In this document: positions 26,722 to 34,622 of the stretch, piece after piece
How the letters are laid out: the number at the start of each line of letters is the position of its first letter
Position numbering within the stretch: position 1 is the first letter of the stretch
Source: JBJHBP01 sp050485645
GTDB lineage: Bacteria; Pseudomonadota; Gammaproteobacteria; Steroidobacterales; Rariloculaceae
NCBI GenBank assembly: GCA_050485645.1
Contig: JBJHBT010000003.1
Location: 62,001 to 126,000, forward strand
Direction: 5' to 3'
Length of the DNA: 64,000 nucleotides
Program-made: the position numbers and the translations under genes
The notes under the pieces: generated by a model
Seen by the model: the letters and a program-made list of their open reading frames with translations, nothing else
Told to the model about the DNA's origin: nothing
The model's database searches: none

Positions 26722-26954
26722 GAGCGGTTATTCTGGCTTTCAGCGTGACTGTTGAAGTCGCGGCTCCGACGGACCGCGCGGCTGTGGCTGTGACGATCTT
26801 ACCTCACCCGTATTGTGCTGATAGACAATCGTCGTGGGGTGATGGTTTCGTTCGCGGCCGGGTTTGGGTCATTGTGGGGATACGGCCTATCATGCGCCGG
26901 GCCTTTTCGCGCCGGAAGCGGTGCTCACCAGTCGTATTTTGAGGGATGCACGCG
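26722..26954. promoter_or_regulatory. Divergent upstream region of the amidohydrolase gene
   Basis: Non-coding gap between divergent genes. It contains ATTGT (26812-26816) and ACAAT (26825-26829) as an inverted repeat with an 8-nt spacer, and a second ATTGTG at 26871, both followed by a GATA-containing tract. These could be operator half-sites for a regulator of the downstream catabolic gene, but no regulator gene is adjacent. GAGGG at 26941-26945 is the ribosome-binding site of the amidohydrolase. Confidence 0.3.
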
Positions 26955-27938
26955 ATGCAGGGAAAGATTGCCTTCGAGGAACACGTCGCGATCGACGAAA
27001 CGCTGGAGCAGACGCGTCGCTATGCCGGGGACTCGGGCATCTGGGACGAGTTCACCCGCCAGATTCTCGACGTGGGCGATGAACGCCTCGAGCGTATGGA
27101 TCGCACGGGCATACAGTTCGCGATCCTGTCGTTGAACGCGCCGGGGCTGCAGCGTATTCCCGATGCTGTTCGGGCCATGGACGTGGCGCAAAGGGCCAAT
27201 GACCACCTGGCCGCGACCGTGGCCGCGCATCCCGAGCACTATGCCGCGCTCGCCGCACTGCCCATGCACGACCCCGCGCAGGCTGCTGCCGAGCTGACCC
27301 GTTGCGTCAGGGACCTTGGCTTCAAGGGGTGCATGGTCAACGGCTTCCAGCAGGTGGGCAGCGAGGACGATGTCCGGTACTACGATCTGCCGGAGTACCG
27401 TGAGTTCTGGGCCACCGTCGAGGAGCTGGACGTGCCGTTCTACCTGCATCCCCGCATGCAGATACCGTCGCGGGCGCAGAACTACGAAGGGCATCCGTGG
27501 CTGATGAGCGCTCCCTGGGGGTTCGCGGTGGAAACGTCAATCCACGCGCTGCGCCTGTGCGGTTCGGGCATGTTCGACGACTACCCCGGGCTGCGCATCT
27601 GCATCGGCCACCTGGGCGAGAACATCCCGTTCGGTCTGTGGCGGCTCGACGCGCGCATGCGGTTCTCGCGCCGCGGGTATCGCGGACAGCGGCCGCTGGG
27701 CGACTATTTCCGCGATCACTTCCATATCACCACCAGCGGCAACTTCGATGACGCCGCGTTGCGCTGCACGCTGGAGGTGATCGATCCGGCCAAGGTCCAT
27801 TTCAGCGCCGACTATCCCTTCGAGAAAATGGAGGACGCGGCGGACTGGTTCGATGCAACGACCGTCGTTTCCGACGAACAGCGACAGGCCATCGGCCGCG
27901 GCAACGCGATACGGCTGTTCAAGCTGGATCTGGACTGA
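26955..27938 (+). CDS. Amidohydrolase-2 decarboxylase, gamma-resorcylate decarboxylase type
   Basis: 327 aa. The N-terminus GKIAFEEH, the segment SLNAPGLQRIPDA, DVPFYLHPR and HFHITTSGNF follow gamma-resorcylate (2,6-dihydroxybenzoate) decarboxylases closely. Metal and catalytic positions are in place: E8, H10, H165, H219 and D286 (SADYPFE). Predicted reaction: non-oxidative, reversible removal of CO2 from a hydroxybenzoate. Related decarboxylases act on other aromatic acids, so the substrate is not certain. ATG 26955 was chosen because GAGGG lies 9 nt upstream; ATG 26946 touches it. No other aromatic-degradation gene is nearby. Confidence 0.85.
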   Translation: MQGKIAFEEHVAIDETLEQTRRYAGDSGIWDEFTRQILDVGDERLERMDRTGIQFAILSLNAPGLQRIPDAVRAMDVAQRANDHLAATVAAHPEHYAALAALPMHDPAQAAAELTRCVRDLGFKGCMVNGFQQVGSEDDVRYYDLPEYREFWATVEELDVPFYLHPRMQIPSRAQNYEGHPWLMSAPWGFAVETSIHALRLCGSGMFDDYPGLRICIGHLGENIPFGLWRLDARMRFSRRGYRGQRPLGDYFRDHFHITTSGNFDDAALRCTLEVIDPAKVHFSADYPFEKMEDAADWFDATTVVSDEQRQAIGRGNAIRLFKLDLD

Positions 27939-28043
27939 CCGCGCGCCTCGCCCAAAAAAGCGGAACTGGGTCATTGTCTCTTCGCGCGGGTCTTGCGACA
28001 CTTCGCAGTTGATAGCCTCCGGGGGAGGAGTGCGGAAGCCGTC

Positions 28044-29306
28044 ATGCCGTCCTTAGCAGTCATCAGGATTGCCGTCGCCGTGTGCGCCGTGCTTTCGGCG
28101 GCCGGCTGCGCGTCGACATCCGTGAGCCGTGGCTCAGGCGGGGCGGGCGCTGTCGGTATCGCGCAGGCGGGCGCACTGCGTGCGCAGCCGCAGGTCAGCG
28201 TTCGCTCGAATGCGCCGATGGTCGGTGCGGTCGAACTCAAGCTGCAGGGCGCAATGCCGGCTGTCGGCAATACATCCGCCGCGGCCGTTGCCAGCGACTT
28301 CAGCATTGGTGACCGGCGTTCGCCGGTCAGCTATCAGGTCAGCTATGCATTGTCGCCCGGCGATGTACTGTCGTCGATCGGATCGAATATCTCCCGTGCG
28401 CCTACCGGCATCGCGCGCCAGCGAACGCGCCAGCAGATCTCGCTGAATACTCCGGCACTGATGGGTGCGCCGGTGCGTGTGAATCTGTCCACCGAAACCA
28501 ATGGCAGCTGGACCACGGCAGGCGGGTATCGCGCCTCCCAGCGCGAGCGTGCCGAGCTGCGATGGTCGAAGAAGCGTGCCGATTTCGCTCTGCAGTGGAG
28601 TGGTGTCGGCGTACAGAACGATCAGACGACCGCACTCAACTGCGATCTGCAGGGGACCGTCCGCCTGCCATTCGCGGCCGCGCAGGGGCAGCCTGGCCGC
28701 TCGCTGAATTTCTCCGGGCGCGATTGCGCCGTCGGTGCGCCGCGGGCTGCCCAGCTTGGGCTGGGTGCGACGTTCTGGGGCGTCGGGCATGCGTGGACGG
28801 GGTCGGGTCTGGACAGTGAAATACGCCTGTCGATGATCAGCCCGCTGGTTGACGCGGGCAGGATCGCGCCCGTCTACGATCCGGCATACGAGCTGGACCT
28901 TCGGCACAGCCGTCAATACGGCAGCTGGCGCGCGAGTGCCCGCGTGGCGATGCGGCAGTCCGCAAGCATTGCTTACCTGCCAGCCGGTGCCGGCACACGC
29001 TGGCCGGGTGGCAGCGAGCCGCATGTGACCTGGGCCGCTGACACCTCGCTGGCCCGTGAACTGAAACTGGTGTCGCTGTCGGCATCGTGGACCCATGGCG
29101 CGGATCCGTTATGGTTCCTGGGCAATGCCGGCACCCGTACCGACCGGCTGGGCCTCGGGCTGGATCTTTCCGAACTCGCCGGACAATGGCTTCCCGAATA
29201 TCATCCGCAGTTGGCCATACGCTGGCGCTGGTCACAGACGCAGTCGGCCCTGGTTTCGCAGCGAACGGCCAGCGAGCTGGCGGTGTCCATGTCGGTGAGG
29301 TGGTAA
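28044..29306 (+). CDS. Orphan outer-membrane beta-barrel-type protein, possible lipoprotein
   Basis: 420 aa, no family recognised. Signal sequence ends LSAAGC, a tolerable though not ideal lipobox (C22). The rest is rich in alternating hydrophobic/polar strands with Trp and Tyr, and the last ten residues (ELAVSMSVRW) end in an aromatic residue, as do substrates of the BAM complex. Both features together are unusual: a lipidated N-terminus with a barrel-like C-terminus. A longer frame starts at 27993, but the ATG at 28044 gives the signal peptide. Stands alone between the amidohydrolase and dusB. Confidence 0.6.
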   Translation: MPSLAVIRIAVAVCAVLSAAGCASTSVSRGSGGAGAVGIAQAGALRAQPQVSVRSNAPMVGAVELKLQGAMPAVGNTSAAAVASDFSIGDRRSPVSYQVSYALSPGDVLSSIGSNISRAPTGIARQRTRQQISLNTPALMGAPVRVNLSTETNGSWTTAGGYRASQRERAELRWSKKRADFALQWSGVGVQNDQTTALNCDLQGTVRLPFAAAQGQPGRSLNFSGRDCAVGAPRAAQLGLGATFWGVGHAWTGSGLDSEIRLSMISPLVDAGRIAPVYDPAYELDLRHSRQYGSWRASARVAMRQSASIAYLPAGAGTRWPGGSEPHVTWAADTSLARELKLVSLSASWTHGADPLWFLGNAGTRTDRLGLGLDLSELAGQWLPEYHPQLAIRWRWSQTQSALVSQRTASELAVSMSVRW

Positions 29307-29402
29307 ACTGCGGGCCCCGCAGGCCACCGGCGACCTCAACGTCAGAACATGGCCAGCGATCCGTTCAGCCGTTGACCGTCATCCCGTCATTGCGATGTCT
29401 CC

Positions 29403-30497
29403 ATGTTGCCGATGCCGCACCATTCGCCGCTGATCCTTGGCGACATTGTCATTGACCCGCCGCTGCTGCTGGCGCCAATGGCCGGTGTCACCGACAAGCC
29501 CTTCCGCATCCTGTGCAGGCGGCTTGGCGCCGGATACGCCGTGTCGGAAATGACGACCTCCGATCCGCGGCTGTGGAGTTCGCGCAAGAGTCGACTGCGC
29601 ATGGACCATGGCGGCGAGCCCGAGCCATTCGGTGTGCAACTGGCCGGCGCGGACCCCGTGGTGCTGGCGGAAGCTGCCCGCCATAACGTCGGCCTTGGCG
29701 CGCGCACCATCGACATCAACATGGGGTGCCCGGCGAAGAAGGTCTGCAATGCCTGGGCGGGCTCCGCGCTGATGCGGGATGAGCCGCTGGTCGAGCGGAT
29801 ACTCTCCACCGTGGTGAAGGCGGTGGACGTGCCGGTGACGGTGAAAATCCGCACCGGATGGCATCGTGATCACCGAAACGCGGTTCGCATCGCGACGATC
29901 GCCGAGCAGGCGGGGATCGCCGCCATCGCCATCCACGGTCGTACCCGCGACATGCACTACTCGGGCGATGCCGAGTACGACACCATCGCCGCGGTGCGGC
30001 AGACGGTGAGGATGCCGGTGATCGCCAACGGCGACATCGACTCTCCGGCGAAGGCGCTCGACGTTCTGCGCCACACCGGCGCCCATGCGCTGATGATCGG
30101 CCGCGCGGCACAGGGTAATCCGTGGATTTTCCGAGAGATAGGGCATTATCTCGAAAGTGGCCTGATGTTGCCGCCGCCGTCTCGGGAGCAGGTGCGGGAC
30201 GTGATGATCGGTCATGTGAACGCGCTGTATGCGTTCTACGGCGAATACACGGGCGTTCGCATCGCGCGCAGGCATCTTGGCTGGTACATGCGTGGCCGGT
30301 CCGATGAGCCGGCGTTCCGCGCCGCCGTCAACGTTGCGGAGTCCGCGGATGAGCAGCTCGAACGGATCCGGGCGTACTTCTTCCGGGAGCCGGAACGGCA
30401 CATGAACGAGGTCGTACACCTGCCGTTCCGGCAGGCCGATCGGAAACCGGCGGGCATCATCGGCGTCAAGACGGGTCTGCCAGCCGTTCAGCCGTAG
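29403..30497 (+). CDS. dusB: tRNA-dihydrouridine synthase B
   Basis: FMN- and NADPH-dependent enzyme that reduces a D-loop uridine of tRNA. 364 aa. Family start APMAGVTDKPFR, catalytic cysteine C109 in INMGCPAKKVC, then IHGRTR and the FMN-binding GRAAQGNPWIF. DusB-specific AKKV after the catalytic Cys supports the B subtype. An alternative ATG lies at 29412. In many gammaproteobacteria fis follows dusB; here it does not, and a convergent tRNA-Glu gene follows instead. Confidence 0.95.
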   Translation: MLPMPHHSPLILGDIVIDPPLLLAPMAGVTDKPFRILCRRLGAGYAVSEMTTSDPRLWSSRKSRLRMDHGGEPEPFGVQLAGADPVVLAEAARHNVGLGARTIDINMGCPAKKVCNAWAGSALMRDEPLVERILSTVVKAVDVPVTVKIRTGWHRDHRNAVRIATIAEQAGIAAIAIHGRTRDMHYSGDAEYDTIAAVRQTVRMPVIANGDIDSPAKALDVLRHTGAHALMIGRAAQGNPWIFREIGHYLESGLMLPPPSREQVRDVMIGHVNALYAFYGEYTGVRIARRHLGWYMRGRSDEPAFRAAVNVAESADEQLERIRAYFFREPERHMNEVVHLPFRQADRKPAGIIGVKTGLPAVQP

Positions 30498-30540
30498 CGA
30501 ACACCTGGGCGACGCAGTCGGGGGTACATGGCGGGGTATA

Positions 30541-30615
30541 TGGCGCTCCCTACGAGAATCGAACTCGTGTTTCCGCCTTGAGAGGGCGGCGTCCTGACCG
30601 CTAGACGAAGGGAGC
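30541..30615 (-). tRNA. tRNA-Glu (anticodon CTC), CCA encoded
   Basis: Read on the minus strand: acceptor GCTCCCT pairs with AGGGAGC, then discriminator G and an encoded CCA. The D-arm GTCTAGCGGTCAGGAC and anticodon arm CCGCC-CTCTCAA-GGCGG are those of bacterial tRNA-Glu, with CTC at positions 34-36. The T-arm is CGAGT-TCGATTC-tcg. 75 nt. A possible minus-strand promoter, TTTACC with TATCAT after 16 nt, lies in 30644-30671. Confidence 0.95.
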
Positions 30616-30643
30616 GCTGGTGCCAGATTCGGGCCAAGCCTGC

Positions 30644-30649
30644 TATGAT
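30644..30649 (+). promoter_or_regulatory. -10-like TATGAT between tRNA-Glu and pcnB
   Basis: TATGAT lies about 40 nt before pcnB; read on the other strand the same bases give TATCAT, upstream of tRNA-Glu. It could serve either divergent transcript. No good -35 is seen on the plus strand, so this is a weak call. Confidence 0.3.
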
Positions 30650-30688
30650 ATCCGGGTTTAGGGGACGGTAAAAGACCACGGAATCGGA

Positions 30689-32068
30689 TTGAACGACACG
30701 GAACCGCAGCCACACCGTGCCCCCACGGTCATTCCACGCTCAGAACACTCTATCAGCCGGGCCAACGTCTCCAGCAATGCGCTGAAGGTGCTGTATCGGT
30801 TGAAGAATGCCGGCTTTGCCGCGTTCCTCGTGGGCGGTGGGGTGCGCGACCTGCTTCTCGATCGCCACCCGAAGGATTTCGACGTCGTCACCGACGCGCA
30901 TCCTGAGCAGGTGAAGCAACTGTTTCGCAACTGCCGGCTAATTGGCCGACGGTTCAGGCTCGCGCATGTGCGATTCGGGCGCGACATCGTCGAGGTCGCC
31001 ACGTTCCGGGCCAGCAGCGACGAAGAGGGCAGGGAGCACTCCGAGTCCGGACGCATCATTGCCGACAATGTCTACGGCACCGTCGACGAGGACATCTGGC
31101 GCCGCGATTTCACCGTCAATGCGCTGTACTACAACATTGCCGACTACAGCATCTGGGATTACACCGGCGGGGTCGAAGACGTACGTCACCGCACGCTGCG
31201 ACTGATTGGCGATCCGGCCACGCGTTATCGTGAAGACCCGGTGCGCATGTTGCGGGCGGTGCGTTTCGCCGCCACGCTGGATTTCTCTATCGCACCTGGG
31301 TCCGCCGCGCCGATTCGCGAACTCGGCAACCTGCTCGGCGACGTTCCGCCGGCTCGTCTGTATGAGGAGCTGCTCAAACTCTTTCATATCGGCACAGGTC
31401 GCCGCGCGTTTGACCTGCTGCTCGAGTACGACCTGCTTCGTTACCTGTTCCCGGCTACCCAGAAAGTGCTCGACGTTGAGCATGACGGCCCGGGGCGACG
31501 CCTGATCAGCATTGGTCTGGACGGTACCGACGCCCGCATCGCCGCGGACAAACCTGTGACGCCGATGTTTCTGTTCGCCGTGATGCTGTGGCCCGCTATT
31601 CGTGCGCTGGCCGGGAAACTGGTCGATCAGGGGCGAAACGAGGTGGAAGCGCTGGCGACTGCGTGTCACGATATCGTTGCCGCACAGCAGGATCATGTTT
31701 CAATTCCCAAACGCTTCAGTGCACCGATGAAAGAGATCATCGTCATGCAGCGGCGGTTTCTGACCCGCAAGGGATTGCGGGCCGCGCGACTGCTGCAGCA
31801 CAAGCGATTTCGTGCCGCCTACGACTTTCTGTTGCTGCGCAGCCAGGTGGGGGAGGTCGATCCCGAGCTTGTCGCCTGGTGGACCGAAGTGCAGACACTG
31901 AGCCCCGCGGAGCAGCGTGACGCCTTCGGCATGACACGCGCCCGCTCGCAGCGACGTCGGCGGGGGCGACGCAAGGGCGGTCGCGGCGATTCGTCCGCCG
32001 ATTCGTCCGTCGACTCGAACGCCGGCTCGGGTTCCGACGCCAGCCCCGACGCCGGTGAGACCAGATGA
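30689..32068 (+). CDS. pcnB: Poly(A) polymerase I
   Basis: Adds 3' poly(A) tails that promote RNA decay. 459 aa. Nucleotidyltransferase motif LVGGGVRDLLLDRHPKDFDVV has the metal-binding D63 and D65; RRDFTVNALYYN and the neck-domain RYREDPVRMLRAVRFA follow. The C-terminus is very basic (RSQRRRRGRRKGGRG) and then Ser/Asp-rich, typical of PcnB tails that bind RNA. The only plausible in-frame start is TTG at 30689; no ATG or GTG is available upstream of the conserved core. E. coli pcnB also uses a non-standard start (AUU), which limits its expression. Overlaps the next gene by ATGA. Confidence 0.95.
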   Translation: MNDTEPQPHRAPTVIPRSEHSISRANVSSNALKVLYRLKNAGFAAFLVGGGVRDLLLDRHPKDFDVVTDAHPEQVKQLFRNCRLIGRRFRLAHVRFGRDIVEVATFRASSDEEGREHSESGRIIADNVYGTVDEDIWRRDFTVNALYYNIADYSIWDYTGGVEDVRHRTLRLIGDPATRYREDPVRMLRAVRFAATLDFSIAPGSAAPIRELGNLLGDVPPARLYEELLKLFHIGTGRRAFDLLLEYDLLRYLFPATQKVLDVEHDGPGRRLISIGLDGTDARIAADKPVTPMFLFAVMLWPAIRALAGKLVDQGRNEVEALATACHDIVAAQQDHVSIPKRFSAPMKEIIVMQRRFLTRKGLRAARLLQHKRFRAAYDFLLLRSQVGEVDPELVAWWTEVQTLSPAEQRDAFGMTRARSQRRRRGRRKGGRGDSSADSSVDSNAGSGSDASPDAGETR

Positions 32069-32820
32069 CGGCTCACGCCGAACTGACCGAATCGCCTGAA
32101 TCGCGCGCCAGTCGCACGCAGAAGCCGCCCGCCACGAGGGAGGTCGTTGCCGGTGAGGGGGATGTCATCAAGCTGGACGGTCCGCGCTACATTGTGGTTG
32201 AGGGGCCGATTGGCGTTGGCAAGACCAGTCTGGCGCGACGTCTGGCGCGCAGTTTCGCCAGTGAACTGATTCTGGAGGAAGCCGACCAGAACCCGTTCCT
32301 GGAGCGTTTCTATCGCAATCCCGGGCACGCTGCACTGCCCGCCCAGCTGTACTTTCTGCTGCAGCGTGCGAGGCAGATCGAGCGGCTGCATCAGAGCGAC
32401 CTGTTCGCTCCGGTCCGCGTCTCCGATTTCATGCTGGAGAAGGACCGACTGTTTGCCGAGCTCACTCTGGATTGCAACGAGCTGGGGTTGTATCAGCAGG
32501 TGGCCGACACGCTGGCCCTGGATGCGCCGTCGCCGGATCTGGTCATCTACCTGCAGGCACCGGCATCGGTGCTGATCCGGCGCATCGCCAGTCGCGGCAT
32601 TGCTTACGAACAGCAGATCGATGCCGCCTACCTGGAGAAGCTCGGTGAGGCGTATGCACGGTTCTTTCATGAGTACGATGCATCTCCGCTTCTGATCGTC
32701 AATGCCACATCGATCGATCCCATCCATCGTGAATCGGACTATCAGGAACTGCTGGCAACGATTCTCAAGTTCCGCCGCGGACGCCATTTCTTCAATCCCG
32801 CCACAGACAACTTCGCCTGA
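32065..32820 (+). CDS. Deoxynucleoside kinase family protein
   Basis: Phosphorylates a deoxynucleoside for salvage; substrate preference cannot be read from sequence. 251 aa. P-loop GPIGVGKT (47-54), the LEEADQNPFLERFY region, the substrate motif EKDRLFAELTL near residue 130, and the lid region with IRRIASRGIAYE fit the dCK/dGK family. The first 38 residues are a low-complexity N-terminal extension. It sits in the pcnB-panB interval, where many gammaproteobacteria have folK; folK is absent. The start overlaps the pcnB stop (ATGA), so expression is coupled. Confidence 0.87.
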   Translation: MTAHAELTESPESRASRTQKPPATREVVAGEGDVIKLDGPRYIVVEGPIGVGKTSLARRLARSFASELILEEADQNPFLERFYRNPGHAALPAQLYFLLQRARQIERLHQSDLFAPVRVSDFMLEKDRLFAELTLDCNELGLYQQVADTLALDAPSPDLVIYLQAPASVLIRRIASRGIAYEQQIDAAYLEKLGEAYARFFHEYDASPLLIVNATSIDPIHRESDYQELLATILKFRRGRHFFNPATDNFA

Positions 32821-32838
32821 GCGACACGAGGTTCGACC

Positions 32839-33669
32839 ATGTACAAACAGCTGCAGCAGCGCGACATGGACTCTCCGCCGATCAACATCGGTACGCTGCG
32901 TGAATCGAAACAGGCGCGCGAACCGATCGCCTGTCTGACGGCCTATGACGCAAGCTTCGCCCAGCTCGTCGACTTGGCTGGCACGGATGTGGTGCTGGTT
33001 GGTGATTCGCTGGGCATGGTGATTCAGGGGCACGGGACCACCGTGCCGGTGCGGATGGAGGATGTGATCTACCATTCGCGAGCCGTCGCGCGCGGTATCC
33101 GACGCGCATTCCTCATCGCGGACATGCCTTTCATGAGCTATACGACTCCGGTGCAGGCGCTCGACAACGCTGTTCGTCTGATGCAGGAGGGTGGTGCGAT
33201 GATGGTCAAGCTGGAAGGCGGCCACGGCCAGCTGGAAGTCGTCGAGTATCTGGCCCGGCACGACATTCCGGTCTGTGCGCATCTTGGACTGAAACCGCAG
33301 TCCGTCCACAAGATCGGCGGTTTCCGGGTGCAGGGGCGCGACCGTGACAGGGCGGAAAGCATGGCTCGTGATGCGCAGTCACTGGAAAGCGCCGGCGCCG
33401 ACATTGTGTTGCTGGAGTGCGTGCCGAATGAGGTAGGGCGAACAATCACCGAGTCGCTGCGCATCCCGGTCATCGGCATCGGTGCGGGCCCGGACGTCGA
33501 CGGCCAGATTCTCGTGCTGTACGACATCCTCGGTATCACGCAGGGCCGCACACCCAGGTTCGTGAAGAACTTCATGACCGGTCATGACTCGCTGCTGGAA
33601 GGCATTCGCGCCTATGTGCAGGCGGTCCGGCAGCGTACCTACCCGGCCGGAGAACACTGCTTCTCCTGA
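32839..33669 (+). CDS. panB: 3-methyl-2-oxobutanoate hydroxymethyltransferase
   Basis: First committed step of pantothenate synthesis: ketoisovalerate plus methylene-tetrahydrofolate gives ketopantoate. 276 aa. Family motifs include CLTAYDASFAQLVD, VLVGDSLGMVIQGH (metal-binding Asp), VKLEGG, CAHLGLKPQSVHKIGGF and IGIGAGPDVDGQILV. Start ATG 32839 after CGAGG. panC follows after 29 nt. Confidence 0.97.
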   Translation: MYKQLQQRDMDSPPINIGTLRESKQAREPIACLTAYDASFAQLVDLAGTDVVLVGDSLGMVIQGHGTTVPVRMEDVIYHSRAVARGIRRAFLIADMPFMSYTTPVQALDNAVRLMQEGGAMMVKLEGGHGQLEVVEYLARHDIPVCAHLGLKPQSVHKIGGFRVQGRDRDRAESMARDAQSLESAGADIVLLECVPNEVGRTITESLRIPVIGIGAGPDVDGQILVLYDILGITQGRTPRFVKNFMTGHDSLLEGIRAYVQAVRQRTYPAGEHCFS

Positions 33670-33698
33670 TACAATCCCGCACTGATTTCGCTTCGGGG

Positions 33699-34622
33699 AT
33701 GTCGATGCCGCCGGACATCGTTTGTCAGGTTGATGATGTGCGCAGGTTGATCGCGCGGTGGCGCGCCGCGGGCGATCGCGTTGCGCTGGTGCCGACGATG
33801 GGCAATCTTCACGACGGCCATATCAGTCTCGCCCGTCTTGCACGTGAACATGCCGACCGTGTGCTCATGTCGGTCTTCGTGAATCGCACCCAGTTCGGCG
33901 CGGATGAGGACTTCGGGACTTATCCGCGCACCCTGAATGACGATCGTCGACTCGCGGATGAAAGCGGTGCCGTGGACGCGCTGTTTGCGCCTGACGAGCA
34001 TGGCATCTACCCATTCGGCACGTCCGATGCGGTTGGCGTGACCATGCCCGCGCTCGCCGGAGAGCTGTGTGGCGCCAGTCGACCGGGTCATTTCGATGGC
34101 GTTGGTTCAGTGGTGTGCCGGTTTCTCAATATCACTCAGCCGGATGTGCTGGTGCTGGGCCGCAAGGACTATCAGCAGCTCAGGCTGCTGGAGCGCATGG
34201 TGGCGGATCTGCATGTTCCCGTGCGCGTCGTATCCGGCGCCACCCTTCGCGAAGCGGATGGCCTGGCGCTGAGCTCACGCAATCGCTATCTGTCCGGCGA
34301 TGAACGCAGGCGTGCTCCGGCACTGCACGCCGTGCTTGTGAGGGCGGCGCATGCACTGCTGGCGTGTGATGTCCTGGGCGCGGAGGTGGTGGACACGGTG
34401 GTGTCGAAGGCGCTACAGGATCTTCGTGAGGCGGGTTTCCGAACCGACTACGTGGAAGCCCGTCGTGCCGACAATCTGGCTGCGGTGCAGGCCGGTGACC
34501 GTAGCGAAGAGCTAGTCGTGCTGGCTGCCGCCTGGCTGGGCCGCGCGCGCCTGCTCGACAACGTCACGGTAGCGGACGCGCTGCCGGATGCCGCCGTGTC
34601 ACGCCCGTCGGGTACCGGCTAG
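33699..34622 (+). CDS. panC: Pantothenate synthetase
   Basis: ATP-dependent condensation of pantoate and beta-alanine. 307 aa. The PTMGNLHDGH motif (32-41, HIGH-like) and GRKDYQQL, ALSSRNRYLS are present. One residue is unusual: family members have VFVNPxQF, whereas here it is VFVNRTQF (R63). The ATG at 33705, 6 nt after GGGG, is an equally good start. panD, often next, is not here. The last 24 nt overlap the convergent GGDEF gene. Confidence 0.95.
   Translation: MSMPPDIVCQVDDVRRLIARWRAAGDRVALVPTMGNLHDGHISLARLAREHADRVLMSVFVNRTQFGADEDFGTYPRTLNDDRRLADESGAVDALFAPDEHGIYPFGTSDAVGVTMPALAGELCGASRPGHFDGVGSVVCRFLNITQPDVLVLGRKDYQQLRLLERMVADLHVPVRVVSGATLREADGLALSSRNRYLSGDERRRAPALHAVLVRAAHALLACDVLGAEVVDTVVSKALQDLREAGFRTDYVEARRADNLAAVQAGDRSEELVVLAAAWLGRARLLDNVTVADALPDAAVSRPSGTG

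Noticed and set aside
31819..33309. 496-codon open frame antisense to pcnB, the kinase gene and panB
   Set aside because: Crosses three well-supported genes on the other strand and matches no family.
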